The position numbers and the translations under genes were made by a program. Below the pieces are notes generated by a model. It saw nothing but the letters and a program-made list of their open reading frames with translations, did not search any database and had not been told where the DNA came from. A stretch of DNA of 64,000 bases from Palaemon carinicauda (taxonomy: Eukaryota; Arthropoda; Malacostraca; Decapoda; Palaemonidae): positions 27,741,943 through 27,805,942 of the forward strand of contig NC_090730.1 in assembly GCF_036898095.1 (NCBI RefSeq). The letters run 5' to 3'. Positions 54,874 to 63,337 of the stretch are shown here, in pieces; the first letter of the stretch is position 1, and each line of letters begins with the position of its first letter.

Positions 54874-55154
54874 CTGACAAACTGTGCGTCTGCACCTCTC
54901 TTCTCCCAGGCTCGCCAGAAGATTTTGAGTCTGGCTCCTACTGTTGTCTGGAGAATCTGAGAGTCAGTTCTTTCCCTTAGATGTCCTGGGTCCTTTCCTA
55001 GACTTGCTCCTGTGAGAGTCTGGACGGGAGCTTCCTCGGCTGGGGGCTCTACCACGAAAGGGCGGTATGAACCTCGTAGCCGGGGTATCAGCCACTGGGG
55101 AGCGATAAGTCTTGGGGACAGAGGTGGTAACCTTAGACTTACGAGCCGATGAGG
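52905..55154 (-). CDS. DIRS reverse transcriptase/RNase H polyprotein (copy E)
   Basis: The open frame runs from just after a TAG at 55155-55157; the first GTG is at 55055 and there is no ATG before the RT domain. It overlaps the gag end by about 190 bp in +1 register. RT motifs include SPGFYNRLFLVAKKTGGW, VSLDLKDAYFHVPIHP (A), LCFGLSTAPMVFTHLM (B) and LYLDDWLL (C). RNase H motifs are LFSDASDSGWGATL, HINCKELLAVHLAL and VEVNSDNTTALAYI. The tail carries IDLFAT, VDAFLLNW and YAFPPF, in the place where DIRS1 elements have a putative Dam-like methylase; AFPPF rather than DPPY makes activity doubtful. No stops interrupt it. Confidence 0.93.
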   Translation of the reverse strand, partial: PHRLVSLRLPPLSPRLIAPQWLIPRLRGSYRPFVVEPPAEEAPVQTLTGASLGKDPGHLRERTDSQILQTTVGARLKIFWRAWEKRGADAQFVSWLRYGYRIPFCLKPPLTTSPINLSPNYKEEDKRLALQQEVSLLVQKKAVVIVRDHQSPGFYNRLFLVAKKTGGWRPVLDVSSLNEYVTKQTFTMETTKSVLAAVRQEDWMVSLDLKDAYFHVPIHPDSQPFLRFVFGKVVYQFQALCFGLSTAPMVFTHLMRNVAKFLHLSNIRASLYLDDWLLRASTSRRCLENLSWTLDLIRDLGLLVNIEKSQLIPSQSIVYLGMEIQSRDFRAFPSAPRINQALECIMSMLKRSNCSVRQWMSLTGTLSSLALFVELGRLHLRPLQFHLAAHWDKGSTLEAVSIPINQEMKTTLLWWKHNLLLKEGLSLAIQTPHLHLFSDASDSGWGATLDGRECSGVWNKEQGLLHINCKELLAVHLALLNFKSLLLGKVVEVNSDNTTALAYISKQGGTHSRSLYEIARDLLIWSRGLNLTLVTRFIQGDMNVSADRLSRRNQVIPTEWTLHKSVCNRLWTLWGQPTIDLFATSITKRLPLYCSPVPDPAAVHVDAFLLNWSHLDLYAFPPFKIINKVLQKFVSHEGTRLTLVAPLWPAREWYTEVLQWLVDFPRTLPLRVDLLRQPHVDRLHPNLHALRLTAFRLSKDSLELEAFRRRQPVRLPELEEFPLVESTSLSGRSSEAGVEPIQYPLPIPL
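54964..55154 (-). promoter_or_regulatory. gag/pol overlap, candidate +1 frameshift region
   Basis: Gag and pol frames are both open here and pol is one base ahead of gag. No ATG occurs in the pol frame before the RT domain, so translation probably shifts frame or reinitiates at a non-AUG codon. The same overlap is present in copy A (381-571). No specific slippery site was confirmed. Confidence 0.55.
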
Positions 55155-57645
55155 CTACAAGATCGTGCGTGTCCTTCTGTATCAGGGCAGCCGACAAGTC
55201 CTTAACTAGCTCCTCGGGAAAGAGGAACTTTGAGAGTGGAGCAAAAAGGAGTTGTGACCGTTGGCACGGTGTAATGCTGGCGGAGAGGAAGGTACACAGT
55301 TGTTCCCTTTTCTTCAACACCCCTGATACAAATAACGACGCTAGCTCACCCGATCCATCTCTGATGGCCTTATCCATGCAGGACATAATTAGCATGGCAG
55401 AATCTTTGTCCGCAGGAGAGGTTTTCTTGCTGAGGGCTCCCAGGCACCAGTCGAGAAAGTTGAACATTTCGAAAGCTCTGAACAACCCTTTCAGAAGATG
55501 ATCCAGGTCTGAGAAGGTCCAACAAACCTTCGAGCGTCTCATCGCAGTCCTCCGAGGCGAGTCCACCAGACTTGAGAAGTCAGCCTGGGCAGAGGCAGGT
55601 ACTCCCAAGCCTGGTGCTTCCCCTGTGGCATACCAAACGCAACCTTTCGAAGCGAGCTTCGTTGGAGGGAACATGAAGGAAGTCTTGCCAAGGTGTTGTT
55701 TAGACTGAAGCCACTCCCCTAAGATCCTTAAAGCCCTCTTGGAGGATCTAGCTAGGACAAGCTTAGTATAGTTGGACTTAGCTTGTTGTACGCCCAGCGA
55801 AAACTCAGATGGAGGAGAGCAGGGAATAGCAGAGACGAAGTGGTCTGGGTAAATCTCCCTGAGTAGAGCCAAGACCTTTCGAAAATCAATAGACAATGGA
55901 GAAAGCTTAGACTCTTCCACGTCTGATGAGGGATCAAGGTGTGCCTCCTCATCATCCGACACTTCATCAGCAGAGGGTAGCGAAGCGATAGGACCAGAAT
56001 GCTGAACCGCAGAGTCAGAACGGGTAGGAACAATAACAGAGGTTTCCTCATCCTGAGGGAAAACCTGAGGCTCAGACTGCATAGGCTGAACAACAGACGA
56101 AGCAGAAGGCAGGCGCATGGGTGAAGGAGGTTGACTCCTAGCAAGAGTTGAACCCAAGGATTGCACAAGCTGAGCGGAGGACGGAGGCGGAATAGTCCGT
56201 TCCTGTTCCTGTGAGATGAGTGGAGCATGAAGAGGTTGAGGCTGCGCAGAACAAGGTAAAGTTCTCGCAAGCTGAGGCTCCTGAGGCGCAAGTCCAGGGT
56301 GTAGAGGAGCTTGCCTAGAGGAGGGTTGAGCTCGCTGCAGCGATGGTTGAGCAGACAGACTCACGGAGGGGAGAGGTTGTTGTACCCCAACCGAGAGTTG
56401 CACCACTGGTGGAGCAGCAAGGGGAGGCGGAGGAAGAGTGGAATAACTCTCCTGATCCCAAAGCAAGGGTTGCCTTAAAGAAGGCAGAGGCTGAACAACA
56501 CTGGGAACAGCAAACTCCGAAAGTGGCTCAACATCGTACGCCTGGCAGATGGTGCTGCGACCAGGCGGAGCAGGTGCAGGCTGGGCGAGCACAGGCGGAG
56601 CGAGAACAGGTGGAGGGAGTGTAGGCGGAGGAGGAGGTGCAACGCTCTCAGCCCGACACTCACGCATCAAGTCCGAAAGCTGAGCTTGCATGGACTGAAG
56701 CAGGGTCCACTTGGGGTCGGCAGAAACGATAACAGACTGAGGTAAAGTCACAGTCGGGCTCTGTATAGGCAGAACCTTACTCCTCTTGGGCGGAGTACAG
56801 TCGACCGATGATTGAGGCGAGTCAGAGCTGAGCCAATGACTGCAACCTGGCTGAGCACTCGCTGACTGAACTCTACGTTTAAGCGGTCTCGAGACCTGAG
56901 ACCAACGTTTCTTCCCTGCATGTTGATCAGCGGACGAGAAGACGGGCTCAATCGTCTGCAGGTGGGAGTGACGGTCTAAGGAAGACACGCCCGCAACCAC
57001 CGAGGATAATTCTGTGCGCCTAACAAGGCCTGTCGAACCCTTAAGCCCTTCGACATTGCTTCTCCCCTGGGCATGGGAGCTTGCAAGAGGTCCCGGACTG
57101 GGAGGACGACTGGCTCGCACAGAAAAATCCTCACGCACCACACTGGCACCACTAGCACTTGGCACTGCACCGACACTAGCACTCGTCACAGCACTGGCAC
57201 TATTTCCACCCACTGCACTCTTGACCTTCAGTTCTTTAACCTCGGCCATCAGAGACTTATGGTCACTTACCACTGATTCTACTTTATCTCCTAAAGCCTG
57301 AATAGCACGCAAAACAACTGACATATCAGGCGGAGGGCACACAGTAGGTTCGGGGGTAGCCACTACAGGGGTAGGAAAAGGTAGGGGATCATGAGGTGAG
57401 GAAAACATAGAAGAGTGAGAAGAACTTCTCCTAACTCTACCTCTCTCTAACTTAGATGAATATTTTAAAAGACGGACAAATTCCAATTCCGAAAGTCCGG
57501 CGCACTCCTCACATCGATTTTCTAATAGACAGGGCCTGTCCCTACAGTCAGAACAAGCGGTGTGAGGATCTACCGAGGCCTTCGGAATACGCCTATTGCA
57601 AGACCTACATCGTCTATGGGAGGGGGCTTGCGAAACGTCAGACAT
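54964..57645 (-). CDS. DIRS gag-like ORF1 protein (copy E)
   Basis: An 893-residue protein from an ATG at 57645. Residues 13-48 form a Cys cluster (C13, C16, C31, C34, C39, C45, C48), a likely zinc-binding module different from a retroviral CCHC knuckle. Residues ~60-560 are low complexity: Ser/Val-rich, then Pro/Gln-rich with many PPP runs. The C-terminal third is conserved between copies (FRKVLALLREIYPDHFVSAI; LGVPASAQADFSSLVDSP; LIMSCMDKAIRDGSGELAS) and ends with a basic tail RSKSRKGPRTSKGKN suited to nucleic-acid binding. It is intact, while the copy A equivalent is split by a transposon. A structural nucleocapsid role is inferred from position. Confidence 0.88.
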   Translation of the reverse strand: MSDVSQAPSHRRCRSCNRRIPKASVDPHTACSDCRDRPCLLENRCEECAGLSELEFVRLLKYSSKLERGRVRRSSSHSSMFSSPHDPLPFPTPVVATPEPTVCPPPDMSVVLRAIQALGDKVESVVSDHKSLMAEVKELKVKSAVGGNSASAVTSASVGAVPSASGASVVREDFSVRASRPPSPGPLASSHAQGRSNVEGLKGSTGLVRRTELSSVVAGVSSLDRHSHLQTIEPVFSSADQHAGKKRWSQVSRPLKRRVQSASAQPGCSHWLSSDSPQSSVDCTPPKRSKVLPIQSPTVTLPQSVIVSADPKWTLLQSMQAQLSDLMRECRAESVAPPPPPTLPPPVLAPPVLAQPAPAPPGRSTICQAYDVEPLSEFAVPSVVQPLPSLRQPLLWDQESYSTLPPPPLAAPPVVQLSVGVQQPLPSVSLSAQPSLQRAQPSSRQAPLHPGLAPQEPQLARTLPCSAQPQPLHAPLISQEQERTIPPPSSAQLVQSLGSTLARSQPPSPMRLPSASSVVQPMQSEPQVFPQDEETSVIVPTRSDSAVQHSGPIASLPSADEVSDDEEAHLDPSSDVEESKLSPLSIDFRKVLALLREIYPDHFVSAIPCSPPSEFSLGVQQAKSNYTKLVLARSSKRALRILGEWLQSKQHLGKTSFMFPPTKLASKGCVWYATGEAPGLGVPASAQADFSSLVDSPRRTAMRRSKVCWTFSDLDHLLKGLFRAFEMFNFLDWCLGALSKKTSPADKDSAMLIMSCMDKAIRDGSGELASLFVSGVLKKREQLCTFLSASITPCQRSQLLFAPLSKFLFPEELVKDLSAALIQKDTHDLVASSARKSKVTTSVPKTYRSPVADTPATRFIPPFRGRAPSRGSSRPDSHRSKSRKGPRTSKGKN

Positions 57646-57855
57646 CTTGTTTCAAAGAGTTAGCCAAAGGGTGATCCAAAAACAAGCAAAAATTCATTAA
57701 CCGTTAACCAGTATTATATAAAAGCTATCTAGCTAATATAAAAAGGATTCCAGTAAAGCGACAGCCGTTAATCTAAGAGAATACTTCACCAAATATCCAT
57801 GAATAAACTCGAAGACCATAAGCGTATCCCAGAACGTCTAGCCGGAAGCACGACA

Positions 57856-58027
57856 GAGGAATAATTGAGGAGGTGTCAACAACAAATGATTGGGTACCTG
57901 GCCACAGGTGGCGCTGGTAAGTACACCCCCTTCTAGTATTGTGATAGCTGGCGTATCCCTCCATAGAATTCTGTCGGGCAACGGAGTTGACAGCTACATG
58001 ATTATCGGGTAAGTTTAATATTGAAAA
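57856..58027 (-). repeat. Copy E 5' terminal inverted repeat
   Basis: Ends GGGTAAGTTTAATATTGAAAA at 58027. The inner edge is GAGGAATAATTGAGGAGGTG, paired with 51450-51470. Confidence 0.9.
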
Positions 58028-58275
58028 TTTAACGTTTATTTTGACTGCAAACCAACCGATTTAGAGATTTACTATGTATACCCTAGTTCATCCCACCAAT
58101 TATGGGGGACACCCTTTGGGAACCGGGGTTTTGGGTGGGGGAAGGGGGGGGAGGGTGTTGGGGCATTGAATGATATTTGCAATAAATGAATAATTAATGT
58201 TCCAGCACCCCTCCCCCATACCCCTAACTAGGCCTACCGGGGGGAGGGGGGTAGGGCCCCCCAGCGACCCCCCCT

Positions 58276-58615
58276 TAAAGCCACAGTAATTTTCAGGGCA
58301 CCACAGAACCTAACAAACCCACCTAACCTAACCTAGGGGCCCTGTACCCCTACCGGGGGGGGCTTCGCCCCCCCTGCGACCCCCCCTTAAGGCCACAGTA
58401 ATTTTCAGGGCACCACAGAACCTAACAAACCCACCTAACCTAACCTAGGGGCCCTGTACCCCTACCGGGGGGGGCTTCGCCCCCCCTGCGACCCCCCCTT
58501 ATGGCCACAGTAATTTTCAAGGCACCACAGAACCTAACAAACCCACCTAACCTAACCTAGGGGCCCTGTACCCCTACCGGGGGGGGGCTCGGCCCCCTGC
58601 GACCCCCCCTTTAAC
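58276..58615. repeat. 111-bp tandem repeat, three units
   Basis: Each unit contains GCCACAGTAATTTTCAGGGC, AACCTAACAAACCCACCTAA and GGGGGGGCTTCGCCCCCC. Unit starts are at about 58281, 58393 and 58504. The G-run/C-run pair could fold into a hairpin. Confidence 0.9.
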
Positions 58616-58661
58616 CAGGGGTAAATTTGAATATATATATTTTGTTAAATCACTTCTTACC

Positions 58662-59033
58662 TTAAACGGAAGATGACGATGAAGATGTGGAAGGTTGTGG
58701 TTGACCCTCTTCTGAATCATCAAGTACTGGAATACGTTCAGATTTGGTACAATACCACACATGTCTATAATCACGAAAATGTAAAGGCGAATCACATTTA
58801 CCACACTGGACACTTAAAGGTAATACGGAATGCTCCCTTAGAAAACGATTCACTACTTCAGGAGTTCCATTATAATTCCCATGAAATCGGCCGATCACAT
58901 CAAAATAGGAATAACGACATATTTCACACAACCGTACCGGAGGATCCATGACAGTAAAATGACGTGTGATGAAAATATAGAAACCGGAACTTTTGAAAAC
59001 CGAAAACAAACGACAATCACGGGTTTCTCCCAT
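58662..59033 (-). CDS. Small zinc-ribbon protein, possibly N-terminus of an ISXO2/Merlin-type transposase
   Basis: A 123-residue frame from an ATG at 59033, with a second ATG at residue 29. It contains LCEICRYSYFDV, then VVNRFLREHSVLPLSVQCGK, then CDSPLHFRDYRHVWYC, a CxxC...C zinc-ribbon arrangement. It ends in a Ser-rich tail. The LREHxVL...CxxCxxPL...WxC spacing recalls the N-terminal domain of arthropod ISXO2-like (IS1595/Merlin) transposases, but no DDE catalytic domain follows. It may be a truncated transposase or an exon. I am not sure of the family. Confidence 0.45.
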   Translation of the reverse strand: MGETRDCRLFSVFKSSGFYIFITRHFTVMDPPVRLCEICRYSYFDVIGRFHGNYNGTPEVVNRFLREHSVLPLSVQCGKCDSPLHFRDYRHVWYCTKSERIPVLDDSEEGQPQPSTSSSSSSV

Positions 59034-59882
59034 AATGAAATAGGGAAAAAAACAAAAGAGTATCGTTTACAATGTTATATTGCACGAAAAACAGATCCTT
59101 GAAACAAGACTGAGAGACCAATGAATCGTCCAATAATAACCCTTGAAAAGAACCCAGTAGTATTTTGATTGGAGGAGCGACATTAGTGGGAGGAGCAAAT
59201 GCGCATTCAAGTAAATATTGTCACATTACGCAATGGGGCGGAGCCAAGTAAGATGAAAACAGACATACAAACGAACAAGAGCTACCTTGCGTGCCCATGG
59301 AAAGATATACACTAAACTTAGAAAAAGTCAAGACCTTCAATTCCTGAAATATTTTTTTTCTCTGTAAGTATGCATTAGCGACAATAATGTATTGAGAAGA
59401 AGTGTTTTGTTATCACGTGCTTTACTAGGAAAATATATTAATATAATACATTTCCCAATTTGGTTGAATCCAAAACTTTACCGTTTTTTTCCTAGGTTAC
59501 ATTACCATGGAATAATATACAATGAAACCGCTTGGAATACAGCAGCGGAAGGGGGGTCGCAAGGGGGCATAGCCCCCGTTAGGTAAGTAGGTAGGGACAT
59601 GGCTTGTAGGTTAGGTTAGGGGGCAAAATTTAGGTTAGTTGATGTCAATTTTTAATCAAAATGGGAGGTAATGCCCGCCGATATACAAAGGCTTCGAAGG
59701 ACGTGAAATAAACCCTGAAAAAATTATGATACTTCTATCTTTAGCCACTTACATGAACCATAAATTTTTCCATCTGGTGTTTATTTTGCATTTCTGACCA
59801 TTATCATTGCTGCAAATCACTCGTTTTATGGCATTTCATTACCCAAAATAAACTCGGTTTCTCACTGGGGTCCCCCATAATT
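59034..59882. other. Element interior without recognised gene
   Basis: Holds a 38-bp inverted match to 50363-50400 (at 59485-59522) and TTAGG-like GGTTAGGTTAGG near 59610. No coding frame could be assigned. Confidence 0.4.
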
Positions 59883-60128
59883 GTCTTTACACAGGGGGGG
59901 TCCAAAAACTCATGAACGGATGGTTTGCCCCAATAATCATGGTCATAAATGCATATAACACAAGATAACGAGTATGAAAAATATATGGTTCCTGTGTTTG
60001 GTTAGAAATTAAAGTATCATATATTTACTTTATTTTCCCTCTACTTATCGCAACCCCCACACAAGTAGCCTAAGATTAGGGTATGCCTATTACATAACTA
60101 AACTATTGAATATCTTAAATTAACTTAC
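59883..60128. other. MMAA intron, 5' end
   Basis: AT-rich. At its minus-strand start is a consensus donor GTAAGT (60123-60128). Confidence 0.5.
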
Positions 60129-60204
60129 CTCCTATAGACATTGCATTGATTGAATTTCTTGAAATGGATGTCAAACATCGTCTTGGAAACAGCGCTAAGG
60201 CCAT
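60129..60204 (-). CDS. MMAA: Candidate MMAA first coding exon (mitochondrial presequence)
   Basis: An ATG at 60204-60202 opens 25 codons, MALALFPRRCLTSISR followed by NSINAMSIG, plus one extra G. A consensus GTAAGT donor follows. The peptide is basic, rich in Ser/Leu/Arg and free of acidic residues, as expected of a matrix-targeting presequence. The leftover G joins the GG that opens the GTPase exon at 26870 to make Gly, directly before [10 protein letters not shown]. The joined product would be about 370 residues, somewhat shorter than human MMAA (418). An extra small exon in between cannot be excluded. The implied intron is about 33.3 kb. Confidence 0.6.
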
Positions 60205-60400
60205 ATTGACATAAATTAAGAAACAAAATTACAAATTTTCTATCAAAGGGCCGACTGTCGACAAAAATTCTTCTTGTCGAGCTGTTGTCCAATATTGAAT
60301 GTACCTATGGAACTGCACGTCTTCCGTTTGCATAGTTTCATTTATGTCTGTTCGAGACTTGGTTATATATATTTCATATATTTACATAAACCAATGATGA
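60205..60400. promoter_or_regulatory. Possible MMAA upstream region
   Basis: Sequence 5' of the candidate first exon. It contains a near-palindrome, TCGACAA (60258-60264) and TTGTCGA (60274-60280). No TATA box at a convincing distance. Promoter function is an inference from position. Confidence 0.3.
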
Positions 60401-61061
60401 TGTATAATTTTTATTAGATTTACATCTTATGATAATATTGTTAAAGGCATTACTTTTGTTCTTCTGCTTATTATGTTTAGTAATTTCTTAAGCTGCACTT
60501 TGGGTAGATTGTAGTAGACAAGTTACAGTTAATTCTGGCCTTAGAGGTAATGATAATTTTCTTTACAAAAGCAACGTCTAAAAGGCATTATCCAACCTTT
60601 CTTTCTACATTATTTATTTGAGGATTGAGAGACAAATTACAGGCAAGTGATACACCTAAGTCACGAACTTGACTATATATCGAGACCAGGTTGTCAATTT
60701 CATTTGTATGCCATCCAAGTTTCTTAAGTCGTTCCCTTTCCTATCATTTGCTGTTTAATTTCCATCCATTTCATGTCACTTGTAAAGACGGAGTATAAAA
60801 TTTCAGCGGTATCATCAATGTCATTTACTTTACTTATACCTTTTAGGACTGTTTTCCTGGTCATACAACGCAACGTCTCACTACAGGACCTACAAGATTA
60901 GGTGTCGTATGTATTTTATCGTTATTTTTACTTGGACATCACCCAGCATAGTTTTTTTATTGTCACATCTACATTATCGAAGCACTTTGAAAGCCCAATT
61001 ACCTCCCCCCAACATTGCCCTCTCTCGGAATATGAAAGAAAACATGTGTATGAGGGGTCAT

Positions 61062-61295
61062 TTAAGACCCTTTACCCTTGAAGTTATTTAACAATGTTTC
61101 ATATAATACTAATATGTCAAGTTTTTTCTCATTTATCAAGTCTCGAACTTGAATAGTTTTATTACCAACAGATTGAATATTTACATAGCGACAATCTATA
61201 ACATGACGGTCCATATTTACTGCTATTCCCTTCAATTCCAAATTATAAGCTTTGCAATTTCTTAAATTTACTATATGGCTAACTGGTTTATTCAA
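61062..61295 (-). pseudogene. LINE endonuclease N-terminal fragment
   Basis: A 77-codon frame with VNIQSVGNKTIQVRDLINEK and LDILVLYETLLNNF, the N-terminal signature of LINE AP endonucleases (N-I-R-S ... L-x-E-T). The expected TETWL is mutated to YETLL. Confidence 0.65.
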
Positions 61296-61896
61296 CTAAG
61301 TTCAGTTTATATATTCTATCTGTTGTGAGTTGTATTCCTCAGTGTCGTGATTTACTGAATATTTCCAACGCAACTTTATCATAAGTCCTGAAAATTGCAA
61401 ATCTTTTCCAAAACATCCATAACATTTGACAGTGGTAACAGACGATCACACTGTTCTATTTCTGACAGGTATGATATAAGTACGCCATCGCAACAACTTT
61501 GTCACCATTATCACGAAAACACTTCGAATTTTAATATTACATTTATACAAATAGTGAGTAGTCCCACCTTCAGCACTTTTCTTGAATAACAGACTTAACT
61601 TCTGTTCTACATCTTTTAATCTGATCCAGGCAACAATTTTTTTTTTTTAATCAAAGCATTTAACACATTATCTCCATCATTGTATACATTGCATATCATT
61701 ATTTCAGGTCAAAATTTCCCCGTCTCAGTGTTGGCAATCATGCTTTGAATCTTGTTTGCTACCTCATCTCTCATCTTCACAGCAGCAAAGTTTACATTTC
61801 GGTTTGAAGAATTAGTATATCCCGAAGTGCATGTTCAGTCTCATTTTCCTATCAGTGATTGTACTTCATGCTTGAGTTAATTTGATTACCAATAGG

Positions 61897-62012
<116 letters not shown>

Positions 62013-62509
62013 CTCATTTTGAGGCCATCAGTGTTTAAAGCGTTAATTAACTTGAGTGAATCCCCATTCGCTGGATATCCACTATCTCAGTAAGGACCAT
62101 TTTGTTTTCGGGTTTGTACAGTAGTCTGAGCGTAATTTGCTGCATCTGCAGTAAGCGCAGCGAGATGATTTCTCAATTCAGCGATTCTGCTTGCTTGTTC
62201 ACTTATATACGTGAGGTCCCAGCTCGAGCTTTTCTCAATTTTCAACTTATTCGTCATGGCCATTTTGGCTTCATCAATAGCCTACAACCAGGGCAAAGCA
62301 ATTTCACTTTGTTTAAATTAACATCACTGGTATAATTAGTAATTAAAGAGGCAACTTCTTAACTGTGGTGAAATTATCCAATCCCCTCTTTGTCCTTTCC
62401 ATTTGCAGAGCCACACTTTACTTGTTTACTTGTTTTGGGTTTAAATCCAACCCTCCACTGAAGTCGAGTGAACTACTTCTCGGGCGGGTCCATATTAATC
62501 ATCTAACGA

Positions 62510-62837
62510 AACATTTTCATTATAACTTATACAATTCTTTGATTGTAGCATCTTCCAAATCATATGATCTTGTGAAAAGTAATGTTCTTTAGTTTCTTCT
62601 TAAATTCAATTGCTCCCTTTAGGTCCTTCATTTCAGTTGGACAGTTTATTATAGTGTCTAGGCGCACAGTAGCTAAAAGCCCTTTCACCAAATTTACTAT
62701 TTGTTCTTGGTTTAGATAGCCTATGTTTGTCACTCATGTGTCTTGTGTTAACATTTGTTCCTAGTTCTAGTTTTATTCAGGCATTCTTTTAGATATTTTG
62801 GTTCATTTTGGTTCAGTATCTTAAACGTTAGTAAGAG
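62510..62837 (-). pseudogene. LINE reverse transcriptase C-terminal fragment
   Basis: From the gap edge the minus strand reads LLLTFKILNQNEPKYLKECL, then RAFSYCAPRHYN and TRSYDLEDATIKELYKL in shifting frames. This is the typical C-terminal end of CR1/Jockey-type LINE RT proteins. The rest would lie in or beyond the assembly gap. It is a second LINE copy, since ORF1 of another begins immediately downstream. Confidence 0.65.
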
Positions 62838-63337
62838 NNNNNNNNNNNNNNNNNNNNNNNNNNNNNNNNNNNNNNNNNNNNNNNNNNNNNNNNNNNNNNN
62901 NNNNNNNNNNNNNNNNNNNNNNNNNNNNNNNNNNNNNNNNNNNNNNNNNNNNNNNNNNNNNNNNNNNNNNNNNNNNNNNNNNNNNNNNNNNNNNNNNNNN
63001 NNNNNNNNNNNNNNNNNNNNNNNNNNNNNNNNNNNNNNNNNNNNNNNNNNNNNNNNNNNNNNNNNNNNNNNNNNNNNNNNNNNNNNNNNNNNNNNNNNNN
63101 NNNNNNNNNNNNNNNNNNNNNNNNNNNNNNNNNNNNNNNNNNNNNNNNNNNNNNNNNNNNNNNNNNNNNNNNNNNNNNNNNNNNNNNNNNNNNNNNNNNN
63201 NNNNNNNNNNNNNNNNNNNNNNNNNNNNNNNNNNNNNNNNNNNNNNNNNNNNNNNNNNNNNNNNNNNNNNNNNNNNNNNNNNNNNNNNNNNNNNNNNNNN
63301 NNNNNNNNNNNNNNNNNNNNNNNNNNNNNNNNNNNNN
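62838..63337. other. Assembly gap (500 N)
   Basis: Exactly 500 N, a conventional gap size, so the true length is unknown. It is bordered on the right by satellite repeats. Confidence 0.99.

Larger units (their letters stand above)
51280..58027 (-). mobile_element. DIRS1-like retrotransposon copy E, apparently complete and intact
   Basis: A 6.75 kb family-1 element with inverted terminal repeats, an ICR and three uninterrupted overlapping frames: gag-like (54964-57645), RT/RNase H (52905 to about 55154) and tyrosine recombinase (C-terminal part of 52006-54873). No target duplication is visible, as expected for recombinase integration. It is the best candidate here for an autonomous, recently mobile copy, and copy A is its close relative. 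Confidence 0.93.
58098..59882. mobile_element. DNA transposon-like element with AATTATGGGGGAC inverted ends
   Basis: The left end AATTATGGGGGACACCC and right end TGGGGTCCCCCATAATT are inverted, with weaker pairing to about 45 bp (GGTTTTGGGTGGG versus CCCAAAATAAA). Inside are a 111-bp tandem array and a zinc-ribbon ORF on the minus strand. No clear target duplication was seen. The ends match the MITE-like element at 50471-51195. Confidence 0.65.

Noticed and set aside
55752..56291. Leu/Arg-rich 179-codon ORF within copy E gag
   Set aside because: Same-strand shadow of the Pro/Gln-rich gag frame; it recurs in copy A at 1169-1720 for the same reason and shows no domain.
58310..58560. CCTAACCTAACC as a telomere tract (arthropod TTAGG)
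   Set aside because: Only two or three units in a row, each inside a larger 111-bp repeat; not a telomeric array.
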